Below are positions 1-8,433 of a stretch of DNA of 48,420 nucleotides, piece after piece. The translations under genes were made by a program, and so were the position numbers. This stretch comes from Thermoplasmata archaeon (GTDB lineage: Archaea; Thermoplasmatota; Thermoplasmata; Thermoplasmatales; GCA-001856825). Under the pieces are notes generated by a model. The model was not told the origin of the DNA, ran no database searches, and saw only the letters and a list, made by a program, of their open reading frames with translations. The first letter of the stretch is position 1. Each line of letters starts with the position of its first letter. The DNA is taken from the NCBI GenBank assembly GCA_023256475.1, contig JAGDXP010000011.1:1-48420 (forward strand). Direction: 5' to 3'.

Positions 1-506
1 TATCAATTCTGGGACGGAAATAATCTCCCTATTCTCCATTATGTATAATATTTCCTGACCCTCTTTCCTAAGTCTTAAAAATCTCATAACAGTAAAATGA
101 TCTATATATTATTATTTTTTCAGGCATTGTATCCCGTACTTTATGCGGGTTTAAAGATCTTGAAAAAAGAGGAGCGATACCGAGTACCATCAACCATCCA
201 TTTTATGAAGATAAGCAAAGGATATAGTAATAAATTAGGGGGAGAAGGATAAAATTTTAATGGAAATGGTAAGGAAAGCGGTCAAGAACTTTTTGGAAAG
301 ATCAATGAGTATAAAGACCAACAATTAGGTGTTAAAGTTGTATGTTTGTATTTTAATTCTATATTTTAGAAATCATAATGTTGGATATGAACGAATGATA
401 CATTTATTATTCTTAGAAAATTAATTAAGTCGGATTATTAAGACATTTGATAAATTAGGTAATTGTGAAGGAAACTTTAAAGTATTAGAAATTGCTAATT
501 ATTTAG
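1..506. other. Non-coding left edge of the island
   Basis: No convincing gene is seen on either strand. The stretch is A/T-rich with scattered stops in all frames. It runs into the DUF2075 gene and probably carries its promoter (T/A-rich block around 470-490), but no clear TATA box stands out. Confidence 0.5.
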
Positions 507-2384
507 ATGCGGCTATATTCTGGAACCATATCTCAATTTTTGGAAGATACCGCTTACAATAAAATTTCAGATAAATTAAAAAATACTTTTTTTGAATATT
601 ATAATTATTATCCATCTGAATCAGAAATAACTTCATGGCAAAACTCACTTCGGGCGGTTTCTATGGTATTTCAAGTATCAAACCTCAAAGACCATGGAAT
701 CATACTAGAGTACCAACTACCACAGACATCTAAAAGGCTAGATTGTCTTATCTGTGGAAGGGATCTACAAATGAAAGATAATGCCGTAATTATTGAATTG
801 AAGCAATGGCAAAAAACCAAACCCTCAATTGGAGAAAGAGAAGTTGTTACTCGGATAGGTATGTCAGAGCGTGATGTATTGCACCCATCAGTTCAAGTAG
901 GTCAATATAAAGAATATCTTCAAGATTACCACACAGCATTTTACGAAGGTAATTCCCCGATTGTTCTTAGTGCATGCTCATACCTTCACAATTATCCTTA
1001 TGAACCTAGTGATGCAATTTATGCAGGTAAATTTAAATATTATCTTGAAAACTTCCCTCTTTTTACCAAAGATAATGTTAAGGAACTTCGAGCTTTCCTC
1101 TCTGATAGACTGGCCGGAGGTGAAGGTATCGAAGTTCTCAAAAGAATTGAGAACAGCAAATTCAGGCCAAGCAAAAAGTTAATGGATCATATAGCAGGTA
1201 TGGTAAAAGGTTTAAAGGAATATACTCTACTTGATGAGCAACTGGTTGTTTATGATATGATCAGAGAATCAGTTAAAGATGGTTTTTTGGACGGTAATAA
1301 ATCTACAATAATTGTTGAAGGTGGGCCAGGTACAGGAAAGTCGGTTATAGCAATGAACTTATTGGGTGATCTTTCAAAAGAGCATTATAATACCCACTAT
1401 GTCACTGGATCACGAGCCTTTACTAAAACACTTAGGAATATCCTTGGAAACAGAAGCTCTTTTCAGGTTAAGCATTTTAATCAATATGGCAAAGCGATGG
1501 AGAATGAAGTTGATGTAATAATCGCCGATGAGGCACACAGAATGTGGGATAAAGATAGGAGTAGATTTACAAAGAAAGAAGATAGAAATGATACCCCTAT
1601 TGTCGAGCAATTGATTAGGGCTTCTAAAGTATCTATTTTTTTCGTCGACAATCACCAAATTGTAAGGCCCGATGAAGTGGGATCCATATCTTATATAGAA
1701 GCGCACGCCAAAAGGATTAATTCTAAAATACTAAAGTTTAAACTAGAGGCCCAGTTCCGATGCCAAGGCTCTAACGCATTTGTAAATTGGATCGATAATA
1801 TGCTTGGGATAGAAAAAACAGATTATAATAAATGGACTGGAGAAGAGAATTTTGATTTTAAGATATTTGATTCTCCAGAAAACTTGGAAAAGGCTATTTT
1901 TGAAAAAGCAAAATCAGGTAAAAAGGCAAGAATAACAGCTGGTTTTTGCTGGGAATGGTCTCCACCTAATGAAGATGGAACTTTGGTTCTAGACGTAGTG
2001 ATAGGTGAATTTAAACGGCCATGGAACGCTAAATCCGATGCTCGAGGCAACAATCTAGCAGTCGGTATACCACCTGAAACTTTATGGGCACATGATCCAA
2101 ATGGAATTAACCAAATTGGTTGTGTGTACACAGCTCAAGGCTTCGAATTTGATTATATAGGTGTTATATTCGGAACAGATCTAAAATATAACCTCACCAA
2201 GCAAGCATGGGAAGGCCATCCTGAAAATTCTTGGGATAATGGTCTTAAGAGATCGAAGGACAAATACTTAGAGCTCGTAAAGAACTCATATAGGATATTA
2301 CTATCAAGAGGAATTGAAGGGTGCTACGTTTATTTCATGGATAAGGAGACTGAAAAGTATTTTAAGGATAGAATTAAAATGTGA
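507..2384 (+). CDS. DUF2075 protein: PD-(D/E)XK-like nuclease fused to P-loop helicase/ATPase
   Basis: This 625-residue protein has an N-terminal part with a PD-(D/E)XK-like pattern (Asp79, then Glu97-Leu-Lys99 after a hydrophobic strand). A P-loop ATPase of the DUF2075 (Schlafen/UvrD-like) type follows. The Walker A motif GGPGTGKS is at 272-279, a DEAH box at 341-344, an AQGFEFD segment near 540 and an LLSRG segment near 600, which fit helicase motifs V and VI. Such proteins are known mostly from defence islands and are thought to act on nucleic acids; the substrate is unknown. The gene stands alone on the plus strand beside decayed DNA. The start is the first ATG, followed directly by the family-like YSGTISQFL. 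Family assignment is firm; the role in defence is inferred. Confidence 0.85.
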   Translation: MRLYSGTISQFLEDTAYNKISDKLKNTFFEYYNYYPSESEITSWQNSLRAVSMVFQVSNLKDHGIILEYQLPQTSKRLDCLICGRDLQMKDNAVIIELKQWQKTKPSIGEREVVTRIGMSERDVLHPSVQVGQYKEYLQDYHTAFYEGNSPIVLSACSYLHNYPYEPSDAIYAGKFKYYLENFPLFTKDNVKELRAFLSDRLAGGEGIEVLKRIENSKFRPSKKLMDHIAGMVKGLKEYTLLDEQLVVYDMIRESVKDGFLDGNKSTIIVEGGPGTGKSVIAMNLLGDLSKEHYNTHYVTGSRAFTKTLRNILGNRSSFQVKHFNQYGKAMENEVDVIIADEAHRMWDKDRSRFTKKEDRNDTPIVEQLIRASKVSIFFVDNHQIVRPDEVGSISYIEAHAKRINSKILKFKLEAQFRCQGSNAFVNWIDNMLGIEKTDYNKWTGEENFDFKIFDSPENLEKAIFEKAKSGKKARITAGFCWEWSPPNEDGTLVLDVVIGEFKRPWNAKSDARGNNLAVGIPPETLWAHDPNGINQIGCVYTAQGFEFDYIGVIFGTDLKYNLTKQAWEGHPENSWDNGLKRSKDKYLELVKNSYRILLSRGIEGCYVYFMDKETEKYFKDRIKM

Positions 2385-3190
2385 ATTCTATATTTAAATA
2401 AAAATGTTTTATAGATAACTTTACATTTATTTATTCGAATGATTTGTTGCCGTTAACGCATTTTAACACAATATCAGATCAAATATGTTGTAATGCAAAA
2501 ACTATGTGGTCATAAACGATACTCACATAACCTCATTTCATTGTTACCCTTTAAATCCAGTCTATTAAATACGTTCCTGCCAATAAAAAGAAATATTGCC
2601 CCCACTACGTTAAGGGTATTAAGCACTGAAGTTTGTGATATTTTCCCAATATCTTTCATTGAGATGAATATATATTTCAGCCAGAACAACAAGAGATAGG
2701 AAAGATAAGAACATTTATAAATACGTCTTCTGCGGAGTCCAGTAATACATTTGAAATGAAATTTTTCCAGGTGATTAATATTTTGAAGCAATGCTCTATC
2801 TGTTTCACCTCCTGAGGAAGTCTATAAATTCTCTTGTATTAATGGAGCCTTTTTTTGGCGAAAAGTGCATTTTATGCTAATATCCTAAATCTTGATTTCA
2901 ACCTCTTTTGGTCTGTTCGGAGGTCATAAAGCAATATTATTTCATTCATATCATTGCTCTATAGATAAAGCCTGACCTTCTTTAGGGGGTTTAATAACCT
3001 CTCTTTACTATCTCCTTTCCCCTGCAGAAAATAGTTCTGGAATAATTCAAGAACGATTTAACCAGTTTCCTTTTAAGTATAGATTGATGGTATTATGTAT
3101 TGAGATACCCCCTACATATTCCCGTAAATCTGAAGAATGAGTCCCATTTAAATAGGAAAGTTCATGTAACCCATGTGATCAGATTGTATC

Positions 3191-3224
3191 AAGATGCTCA
3201 GGGACGAAAATATTTGAGCATCTT
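3191..3224. repeat. Perfect 10-bp inverted repeat (hairpin)
   Basis: AAGATGCTCA at 3191-3200 is the exact reverse complement of TGAGCATCTT at 3215-3224, with a 14-base loop. It lies in decayed DNA. It could be a transcription end, a remnant of an element end, or chance. Confidence 0.55.
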
Positions 3225-3569
3225 AATTTTGTATGTGGGGTTGGGATCTCTATCAAATATAATAGTCACAGTAAATGAAAGTCTATCCAATATCATAGAG
3301 AGAATTCTGAAATCACCCATATTCTATGGATAAATATCTCCATGAAACGAAATGTAGTCTTAGTTCACCGTTAAGTAGTAAAATATAATATCTAATAGAA
3401 ATAATGCTTTAGTGAGATGATGCAATTCCGTCTTATTCCCTTTATATCCATCATCAATTCTTAAAGAAAGACTCATAATGAATATGAATGCATACTTTTC
3501 AGATGAAAGATAAGTCACTTTATGAATGAAAACAAAATATATGGTCTCAGATATAATAAACATCTTATC

Positions 3570-3607
3570 TGCCTCTAATTTAATAATATGTAGTGGTTTT
3601 AGAGGCA
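3570..3607. repeat. Perfect 9-bp inverted repeat
   Basis: TGCCTCTAA at 3570-3578 pairs exactly with TTAGAGGCA at 3599-3607 across a 20-base loop. Function is unknown. It lies just before the possible RusA-like remnant. Confidence 0.45.
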
Positions 3608-3839
3608 AAAAAGCAGTAGTAGTTTCCCCCATGAAAACCTTCCAACCGAGGAAAATGAAGTTAATTACCGTAATAAAAACAGGTCAAAAAGATGCAGGTA
3701 CAGCTTTCTAAATAGAAAGAACAATCCTGATGGTTCAGAATTAATAGTGTGTGGAATACCAATGAGTTTAGCCGGAGATAGGAAAAACTGGGAGAATGAT
3801 CTTGTTGAAAATCTTAAACTCTGTATTACCGGCTCCTGA
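3603..3839 (+). pseudogene. Possible remnant of a RusA-like resolvase gene
   Basis: This frame is open for 78 codons but has no proper start. Its second half has protein-like composition: a hydrophobic strand, then GIPMS, then a basic stretch and NWENDLVENL. RusA-type Holliday junction resolvases begin with a strand ending in GxPxS and have a conserved Trp in a following helix, so the fragment may be their N-terminal part. It stops at 3837-3839 after about 25 more residues, too short for the 110-130 residues of the family. It could equally be an unrelated fragment. It lies upstream of a MazG-like gene in the same direction. Confidence 0.25.
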
Positions 3840-3880
3840 CTCAGAGGAACTAATTTAAATGAAATAAATATCACATAATT

Positions 3881-4255
3881 ATGAATGAGGAAAATGATCA
3901 CAATACAAATATTCTCTTTCTCAAAAAAACTGTAAGATCATTCTGCGAAGAAAGAGAATGGGATAAGTTCCATAATCCCAAGGATCTCTCTATTGGTATA
4001 ATAACTGAGGCCTCAGAGCTTCTTGAACATTTCAGATTTAAAACATACGAAGAATGTGAATCTATAATGAAAGATGCAAAAGAAAGGGATGAAGTAGCAT
4101 TGGAAATGGCCGACATTCTCTTCTTTCTGCTTAGAATGGCTCAGAAGTACGATATAGATATAACTGATTATCTGCTAAAGAAAATAGAAATTAACGGTGA
4201 AAGATACCCAGTTGAGAAGAGCAGGGGGAGAAATCTCAAGTACAATGAGATATAA
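3881..4255 (+). CDS. MazG-like / dCTPase-type nucleotide pyrophosphohydrolase
   Basis: At 124 residues this is an all-alpha NTP pyrophosphohydrolase that splits a (d)NTP into the monophosphate and pyrophosphate. The Mg-binding pattern is visible: EASE with Glu43 and Glu46, then EVALEMADI with Glu71, Glu75 and Asp78. The tail YPVEKSRG is typical of the DCTPP1/RS21-C6 branch. Length matches the family (about 110-130). Enzymes of this type clean damaged or modified nucleotides. In phages and defence loci they also alter nucleotide pools. Here it sits between decayed DNA and a broken methylase gene, so it belongs to the island. The start at 3881 is the first ATG. The exact nucleotide substrate cannot be read from the sequence. 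Confidence 0.88.
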   Translation: MNEENDHNTNILFLKKTVRSFCEEREWDKFHNPKDLSIGIITEASELLEHFRFKTYEECESIMKDAKERDEVALEMADILFFLLRMAQKYDIDITDYLLKKIEINGERYPVEKSRGRNLKYNEI

Positions 4256-4413
4256 GATGACTTTAAATATTTTCTAAATGAAGCTAATAATTAAATAAGC
4301 TTATATCATAGAAATGTAAAAACGGTTTTTTGAATTTAAAAATAGTCAATATAAATATCAACGAAGCGTTTATCCTAAAGCCTGTGCTAAAACTTCCTAC
4401 ATAGACATAGGAA

Positions 4414-4422
4414 AATTTATAG
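4414..4422 (+). promoter_or_regulatory. TATA box of the broken methylase gene
   Basis: AATTTATAG, preceded by a purine-rich stretch, lies about 38 bp before the ATG at 4456. Initiation would be expected near 4444, giving a short leader. Confidence 0.5.
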
Positions 4423-4455
4423 ATATACAAAAAGGTTATTGAATTGTAAGAGAAG

Positions 4456-5257
4456 ATGGCTGTAGCTGTATATGATATTTTAATAACTAATGCTTTACGC
4501 ATTTCCATATTAAAGAGGGAGACTCTTCCAGTTGAAAGAGATTTTAGAAATACTTGAAAAGAGAAAGTATAGCTTTGAGGTTGTGGTGGATGTTTTTTGA
4601 GGATCAGGGAAAGTTCTCATAAATATACCGGATGAATGGAGGAAGGTCAAGGTATACAATGATATTGATCATGATCTTTACACAACTTTTAAGGTACTTC
4701 AGGACGAGAGAAAGAACAGATTGTTGAAGAGAAAATTGAATACTGCATTCCCTCATGCAGAGATATTCAATGAACTGAGAAACTCCCATCCCAAATCTGA
4801 TGTTGAAACTGCTTTCAGGACAATATACCTGCACACATTTTCATATGCGGGAACAGGAAAGGCTTTCAAAAGATTATACAAGAATGCTTATATGCCGGGA
4901 CTCAACACGGATTATTTCTTCAGAGTGAAAAAATGGATTGTTGAAAACATGGATTTCAGAGACCTCTTGAGTAAATACAATAAACCGCTTGTGCTTCTCT
5001 ATCTTGATCCTCCCTATCTTGATGGGGGTAAGACATACAGGCACAGCTTCAGAATGGAGGATTTCATGGACCTGAAGAGGATGTTTGACCAACATCAGGG
5101 GTCATACCTGCTGAATTTGTCGATGCACGACAGGGAGATGATTGGCATATTTGGTGACCCGCAAATGGTCACGGATCACTACAGGCCCACGACAAAAGGC
5201 ACATACAATGATGGTAGCAGGTGGGAGTGCGGGTACTGGTGGAAATTTATTACTTGA
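4456..5257 (+). pseudogene. Broken D12-class (Dam-like) N6-adenine DNA methyltransferase
   Basis: The gene starts at ATG 4456 behind a good TATA box. It needs a frame change near 4510-4520 (the frame giving ISILKR passes into the one giving RLFQLKEI) and then meets an in-frame TGA at 4598-4600. That TGA falls inside the SAM-binding motif I, DVF-stop-GSGK, where the family has DVFGGSGK; one G-to-T change would explain it. The remaining 200 codons are good: NDID after motif I, and the catalytic motif DPPY at 5006-5017. Intact enzymes of this class are about 260-290 residues, which the full span would give. The gene ends 8 bases inside the convergent HNH gene. Methylation, perhaps partner to that nuclease, is probably lost. 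Confidence 0.85.
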
Positions 5258-6677
5258 AAACACGTTTTTTATGATATACCATAAATGCCTTTGTTTCCTG
5301 GTTATCTATTTTCTCGATACTTATATTGATATTAGTTAAGTATCCTATCTCTTCCTTAATCTTTTCGCTATTGGAATCTTTTAATCTTTTGCTGATTAAT
5401 ATTTTAAAATTATTTTCTGGATCTATAGTTATCAAACCTTTATCAAACATAGCATCGTGCAATGCACAAAGTATCAATGTGTTTCTAATTTTTCCAGCAT
5501 CATCACGAGAGTCTTTAACTGGCTTAATATGGGAAGTTCTTAATATTTCTTCATTATCTATGCCGCAAATTAAACACTTGCCGTTATAATATTCCAATGA
5601 TCTCTTTCTCAATTCGTTTTGAAATGTTCTTGTTTTAACCACCCTCTCTTTTAAATCTGTTCTAACATTTTCTAATAAGTTTTCCCTTCTCTCATTGAAT
5701 GCATTCTTTATAATTTCTGGAGTTATGTTTTTTTCTAGTTCGTCAAATTCATTATTTGGAAATAATATGTCAAACTGCAATTTTTTGACAACATGATTCC
5801 TGATATTTTCTTGTGTCTCACTATCTGGTATTGCTCTAATCTGACCAATATATGTATATGAGTTCCCCCTATCCTTATATTTGTAGAATAACATCATTAT
5901 TAATTTATTATTTTTTATTCGCCTTAACATCTTGTTTTGTGGATTTTTAATCATTTTCTGCTGTTCTTTCCATATCAATGTTCCTTCTAATAAATTTAAG
6001 ATATCCCCGGCTTTATCCGACGCAAATATTCCATAATGTTTATCTCCAAAAAGTGGAATCACTCCATTTCTTCCCCATTTGCTACCTTTAATATCAAATT
6101 TTAATTCTGGGTTAAATATTTTATTAAGATCCTCTTTTGTGTAATCTCTGCCAATTTCTAGGAACTTAGGCTTTAAATTCTCATGATCTAACATAAATCT
6201 CCACAATATAGCATCTAAAGTCCATAATGAACATCCCAATTCACCTGCAATCTTTTTAAGGTCCTCGTTGAATATCTTATAAATCTCACCTTCAGATAAC
6301 TTTTTAGTGGCCTTATCTTGATATGGAAGACCTTCAAGGAAGATACCTAGGAATTTCATACTCCACTGACTTATTTCATTCCATACCCCATATTTATCAG
6401 GGTAACTTACGAGTAGTATGGCTGAATACACGGCTTTACCTATTCCCTTTTTATTTTTCCTGAAATTATCTACTCTTTCTTCGATCGGTTTATCCTCATG
6501 TAGCAATTCCGCTAAATCATTTAGAAAGATATTGTCAATTTTATTTAAATGCCTTTGAATATTTTTCCAATGATGATTCTCCGTGAATTTTAAGAAATTT
6601 TTAACATCTTCAATAGATAGATCTTTAAATCTCTTTGTAAATTTCTTGTTTAGTATAATCGATAACTTCTGGATCAT
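5250..6677 (-). CDS. HNH endonuclease (restriction-type), 5' end probably frameshifted
   Basis: This 475-residue frame has an HNH nuclease at the C-terminus: Cys368-x2-Cys371, then SHI with His383, Asn399, Cys404, His407 and FDKGLITI. This is the HNH_2 arrangement found in many restriction endonucleases. Residues 1-170 are helical and unassigned, with KGIGKA at 77-82 recalling a helix-hairpin-helix. Residues 195-300 hold a beta-rich part (YTYIGQIRA) that could be a DNA- or modified-base-reading domain. No ribosome binding site precedes this ATG. A better start lies upstream at 6726 in another frame (separate entry), so the real protein would be about 491 residues. It is convergent with the broken adenine methylase, so a former restriction-modification pair or a type IV enzyme are both possible. 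Confidence 0.75.
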   Translation of the reverse strand: MIQKLSIILNKKFTKRFKDLSIEDVKNFLKFTENHHWKNIQRHLNKIDNIFLNDLAELLHEDKPIEERVDNFRKNKKGIGKAVYSAILLVSYPDKYGVWNEISQWSMKFLGIFLEGLPYQDKATKKLSEGEIYKIFNEDLKKIAGELGCSLWTLDAILWRFMLDHENLKPKFLEIGRDYTKEDLNKIFNPELKFDIKGSKWGRNGVIPLFGDKHYGIFASDKAGDILNLLEGTLIWKEQQKMIKNPQNKMLRRIKNNKLIMMLFYKYKDRGNSYTYIGQIRAIPDSETQENIRNHVVKKLQFDILFPNNEFDELEKNITPEIIKNAFNERRENLLENVRTDLKERVVKTRTFQNELRKRSLEYYNGKCLICGIDNEEILRTSHIKPVKDSRDDAGKIRNTLILCALHDAMFDKGLITIDPENNFKILISKRLKDSNSEKIKEEIGYLTNINISIEKIDNQETKAFMVYHKKRVFK

Positions 6678-6726
6678 TAATATATCTTTTTAATTCTCGT
6701 AAAGCGTTCTCATGTATTTCGCTCAT
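6627..6726 (-). pseudogene. Displaced 5' end of the HNH gene, one base out of frame
   Basis: ATG at 6726 is preceded by an AGGAGAGG ribosome binding site. It opens 33 codons of charged helical sequence (MSEIHENALRELKRYI at the start) that stop at a TAA. Removing one T from the TTT at 6624-6629 would join this frame to the HNH frame at KDLSIEDV without other change. I infer a single-base frameshift, real or a sequencing error. Confidence 0.65.
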
Positions 6727-6767
6727 ATTCTTCCTCTCCTAAAATTATTCTCATTCCAAAATCACCT

Positions 6768-6962
6768 TCATTGTTTCAGGTTTGGTTCCTTCAGGACACT
6801 TTCTGACATTTCGATGATTATCATATCTCCCTCGGCAAATTTAACTGAATATCCATCATATCCTAATCGCGCAAAATACATCTCCACTCCTACTTCAATT
6901 TCTGCAATTTACTCTTCCTCCAATATCAATTCAATGGCTTTTAACCATATTCTGGATGTCAT
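6768..6962 (-). pseudogene. Small decayed gene with a premature stop
   Basis: A GGGAGG ribosome binding site precedes ATG 6962. The frame reads MTSRIWLKAIELILEEE and then meets TAA at codon 18. The same frame continues for over 40 more protein-like codons (EVGVEMYFARLGYDGY and onward) to a TGA at 6768-6770. Either this is a gene of about 60-75 codons broken by one nonsense mutation, or the first 17 codons are a separate short peptide gene. That peptide resembles the end of the 27-residue peptide at 8305-8388 (RIWLKAIELILEEE against PRYLKEIEEILEGD). It lies between the Mrr/Hjc-like gene and the HNH gene on the same strand. The product is not recognised. Confidence 0.5.
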
Positions 6963-6979
6963 TTTGTTCCTCCCTTTTT

Positions 6980-7321
6980 TCATATTCTACCCCTAGTTAG
7001 AGTTCTGCCCGTTTTCGCTGAAACAAACCACAGGGAATTTTGAACTACAAAACATAGAACTGCTGTTCCTCGACCTTTATCCGCCATTAGTATCAGAGGA
7101 TTCATCTCTTTTCTAAACCTATCAAAGCCCATTTCCGTGCTTCTGGTGTATTTTACTTGTATGTACCATCGTTTCCCTCCATTTATTGCTATGATATCAG
7201 CAGGCCCTCTACCCCCTTGATAATGAATATCAAAACCATGCCTTTCCAGCCACCCAACGACTTCCTTTTCTTTCCTGTATCCTGTGCTCGTATTCTTGGG
7301 TCGCTTATCTATATTTTTCAT
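6980..7321 (-). CDS. Small PD-(D/E)XK nuclease, Mrr/Hjc-like
   Basis: At 113 residues this has the fold signature of Holliday junction resolvases and Mrr-type endonucleases. There is an N-terminal helix with Glu20 (KEKEVVGWLERHGF), then GGRGPADIIAI with Asp42, then WYIQVK with Gln55 and Lys57. Hjc has Glu-x-Lys at the last site, while Mrr-like nucleases often have Gln-x-Lys, so the active site is of the Mrr type. The length fits Hjc (about 120-135) slightly better. The start has a GAGGAAGGA ribosome binding site directly before ATG. It follows the HsdR_N-like gene by 48 bp in the same direction. It may cut branched or foreign DNA as part of that operon. A housekeeping Hjc role is less likely inside this island. 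Confidence 0.7.
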   Translation of the reverse strand: MKNIDKRPKNTSTGYRKEKEVVGWLERHGFDIHYQGGRGPADIIAINGGKRWYIQVKYTRSTEMGFDRFRKEMNPLILMADKGRGTAVLCFVVQNSLWFVSAKTGRTLTRGRI

Positions 7322-7369
7322 TCCTTCCTCTTCTTTCTTTCAGGGTCTCCTCAAATGATCCTTCATCTC

Positions 7370-8308
7370 TTATTCTTTCCACCTCACAGAAATAAAATCT
7401 TCTGGATAACCATAATATTTCATCAATAATTTTGCATATTTCTCAGTACTTTCAGAACTTGCATGAGTCTCCAGGAATAAGCCATTTGACAGTTTATAAG
7501 GACTAAAGAACTTCTTGCCACTTTTATGAACCGGCTCAGTATTCACCAGATATCTCTTCGATCCAGATTCTACTGGAACCGTAGATTTTGTCATTTTACC
7601 ATTCTTGATGAGCCATTCAGCCGTTCTGATAAGAATCTGGTTTGACTTATTCACTTCAAACCTTTCTCCTTTTATTGTAAGACTCAGAGGTTTGAATCCT
7701 CCTTTTCTTCTCCCCTTAATGTCTTCTGATGTAATTTCACGTGGCGTTCTAACGTTGGATTTTGTCTGAGCGTTTTCCCCTGATGCTTTCTCTTCCCTAT
7801 TTTGGAAAATGGAATGAGAAGGTACTTCTCCAAATGATTCAATATTTGCTATGGCAATGGATCTGACTACGACATCAGATGGGTCATCATCTATTAAGTT
7901 CCACTCTGTAATTTTCTTCTCTGGGAGCTTCGTTTGTTTAAAAGCGTCGTAGATCTCCCAGTGGTTCCCATCAGTGGCTATGAAAAATCTCACTCCCTCA
8001 GAAACACAATATGAAATGTGCTGTTGGAGATCTTCGTTTTTTCCTAATTTCTTGGCACCAATGAACGCTTTGGGTTTGCTGTTATCTCCTATGAAAAGTG
8101 CGTAATCCGGTCTTCCCGCTTCAGTTGTATATTCAGGTTTGATCTGTTCAGGATCCTCAGTATCCCATCCAAGAGCTCTAAGGAACGGATCTATGAGGGC
8201 ATACCTCACCAGCGCCTCATTCTTGGAAAATTCATCTTTATACTTTGATATTTTCTTCCTTAAGTTCTCTACTAACTCTATATTCTTTGAAATGGAGATC
8301 TCTTTCAT
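7370..8308 (-). CDS. HsdR N-terminal-like protein with a lost catalytic Glu
   Basis: This 312-residue protein opens with the type I restriction HsdR N-terminal nuclease fold: LIDPFLRALGWDT at 38-50, then AGRPDYALFIG with Asp68. The next conserved motif is normally IEAK, but here it reads IGAK (Gly84, Lys86). The codon is GGT, two changes from a Glu codon, so a simple read error is unlikely, and the nuclease may be inactive. Residues 160-205 are a charged linker. Residues 205-312 form a second conserved part (SLTIKGERFEV, LIKNG, then FFSPYKLSNGLFLETHASS) seen at the end of similar stand-alone proteins. No helicase is present. The start has a strong GGAGGGAG site and overlaps the 27-residue peptide gene by ATGA. 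It may bind DNA ends or serve as a non-cutting partner of the next nuclease. Confidence 0.75.
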   Translation of the reverse strand: MKEISISKNIELVENLRKKISKYKDEFSKNEALVRYALIDPFLRALGWDTEDPEQIKPEYTTEAGRPDYALFIGDNSKPKAFIGAKKLGKNEDLQQHISYCVSEGVRFFIATDGNHWEIYDAFKQTKLPEKKITEWNLIDDDPSDVVVRSIAIANIESFGEVPSHSIFQNREEKASGENAQTKSNVRTPREITSEDIKGRRKGGFKPLSLTIKGERFEVNKSNQILIRTAEWLIKNGKMTKSTVPVESGSKRYLVNTEPVHKSGKKFFSPYKLSNGLFLETHASSESTEKYAKLLMKYYGYPEDFISVRWKE

Positions 8309-8388
8309 TGATCTCCCTCCAATATCTCTTCAATCTCCTTAAGATATCTCGGGATTTCTCTGCACCTATAGAAATGAACTGCGTTCAT
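8305..8388 (-). CDS. 27-residue leader peptide gene, first cistron of the HsdR_N operon
   Basis: ATG 8388 lies about 29 bp from the centre of a TATA box, so the message would start almost at this ATG (leaderless). The frame codes MNAVHFYRCREI and then PRYLKEIEEILEGDQ, and its TGA overlaps the ATG of the next gene. A shorter, stop-bearing version of the second half can be read before the 10705 start in the other copy of this control region, and a similar peptide begins at 6962. This points to a real translated leader. No function is known; translational coupling is the simplest role. Confidence 0.45.
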   Translation of the reverse strand: MNAVHFYRCREIPRYLKEIEEILEGDQ

Positions 8389-8410
8389 CCGTTTATGAAA
8401 TAATTATCAC

Positions 8411-8433
8411 AGGTTATAAATCTTTCCTCTAAG
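8411..8433 (-). promoter_or_regulatory. Promoter of the HsdR_N operon (BRE + TATA)
   Basis: Read on the minus strand, CTTAGAGGAAAGATTTATAA holds a purine-rich BRE and the TATA box TTTATAA. Initiation is expected near 8391. The same sequence recurs before the other leftward operon at 10788-10807. Confidence 0.65.

Larger units (their letters stand above)
2385..3880. other. Decayed 1.5 kb stretch without an intact gene
   Basis: No reading frame here looks like an intact protein. There are short frames of unlikely composition, a TATA-like sequence at about 2711-2720 followed by a short frame from 2757 that is soon broken, two inverted repeats (3191-3224 and 3570-3607), and a possible gene remnant at 3603-3839. 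It reads as island DNA in decay. Confidence 0.5.

Noticed and set aside
2510-2791. Minus-strand 93-codon frame with a hydrophobic part
   Set aside because: Its composition is uneven, it has no ribosome binding site, and a plus-strand frame of equal quality overlaps it.
3360-3632. Minus-strand 90-codon frame
   Set aside because: There is no recognisable domain and it overlaps the inverted repeat and the possible remnant on the other strand.
4598-4600. TGA in the methylase as a recoded codon (selenocysteine or readthrough)
   Set aside because: The position is a fixed Gly in motif I, a second frame break lies upstream, and other genes here use TGA as a normal stop.
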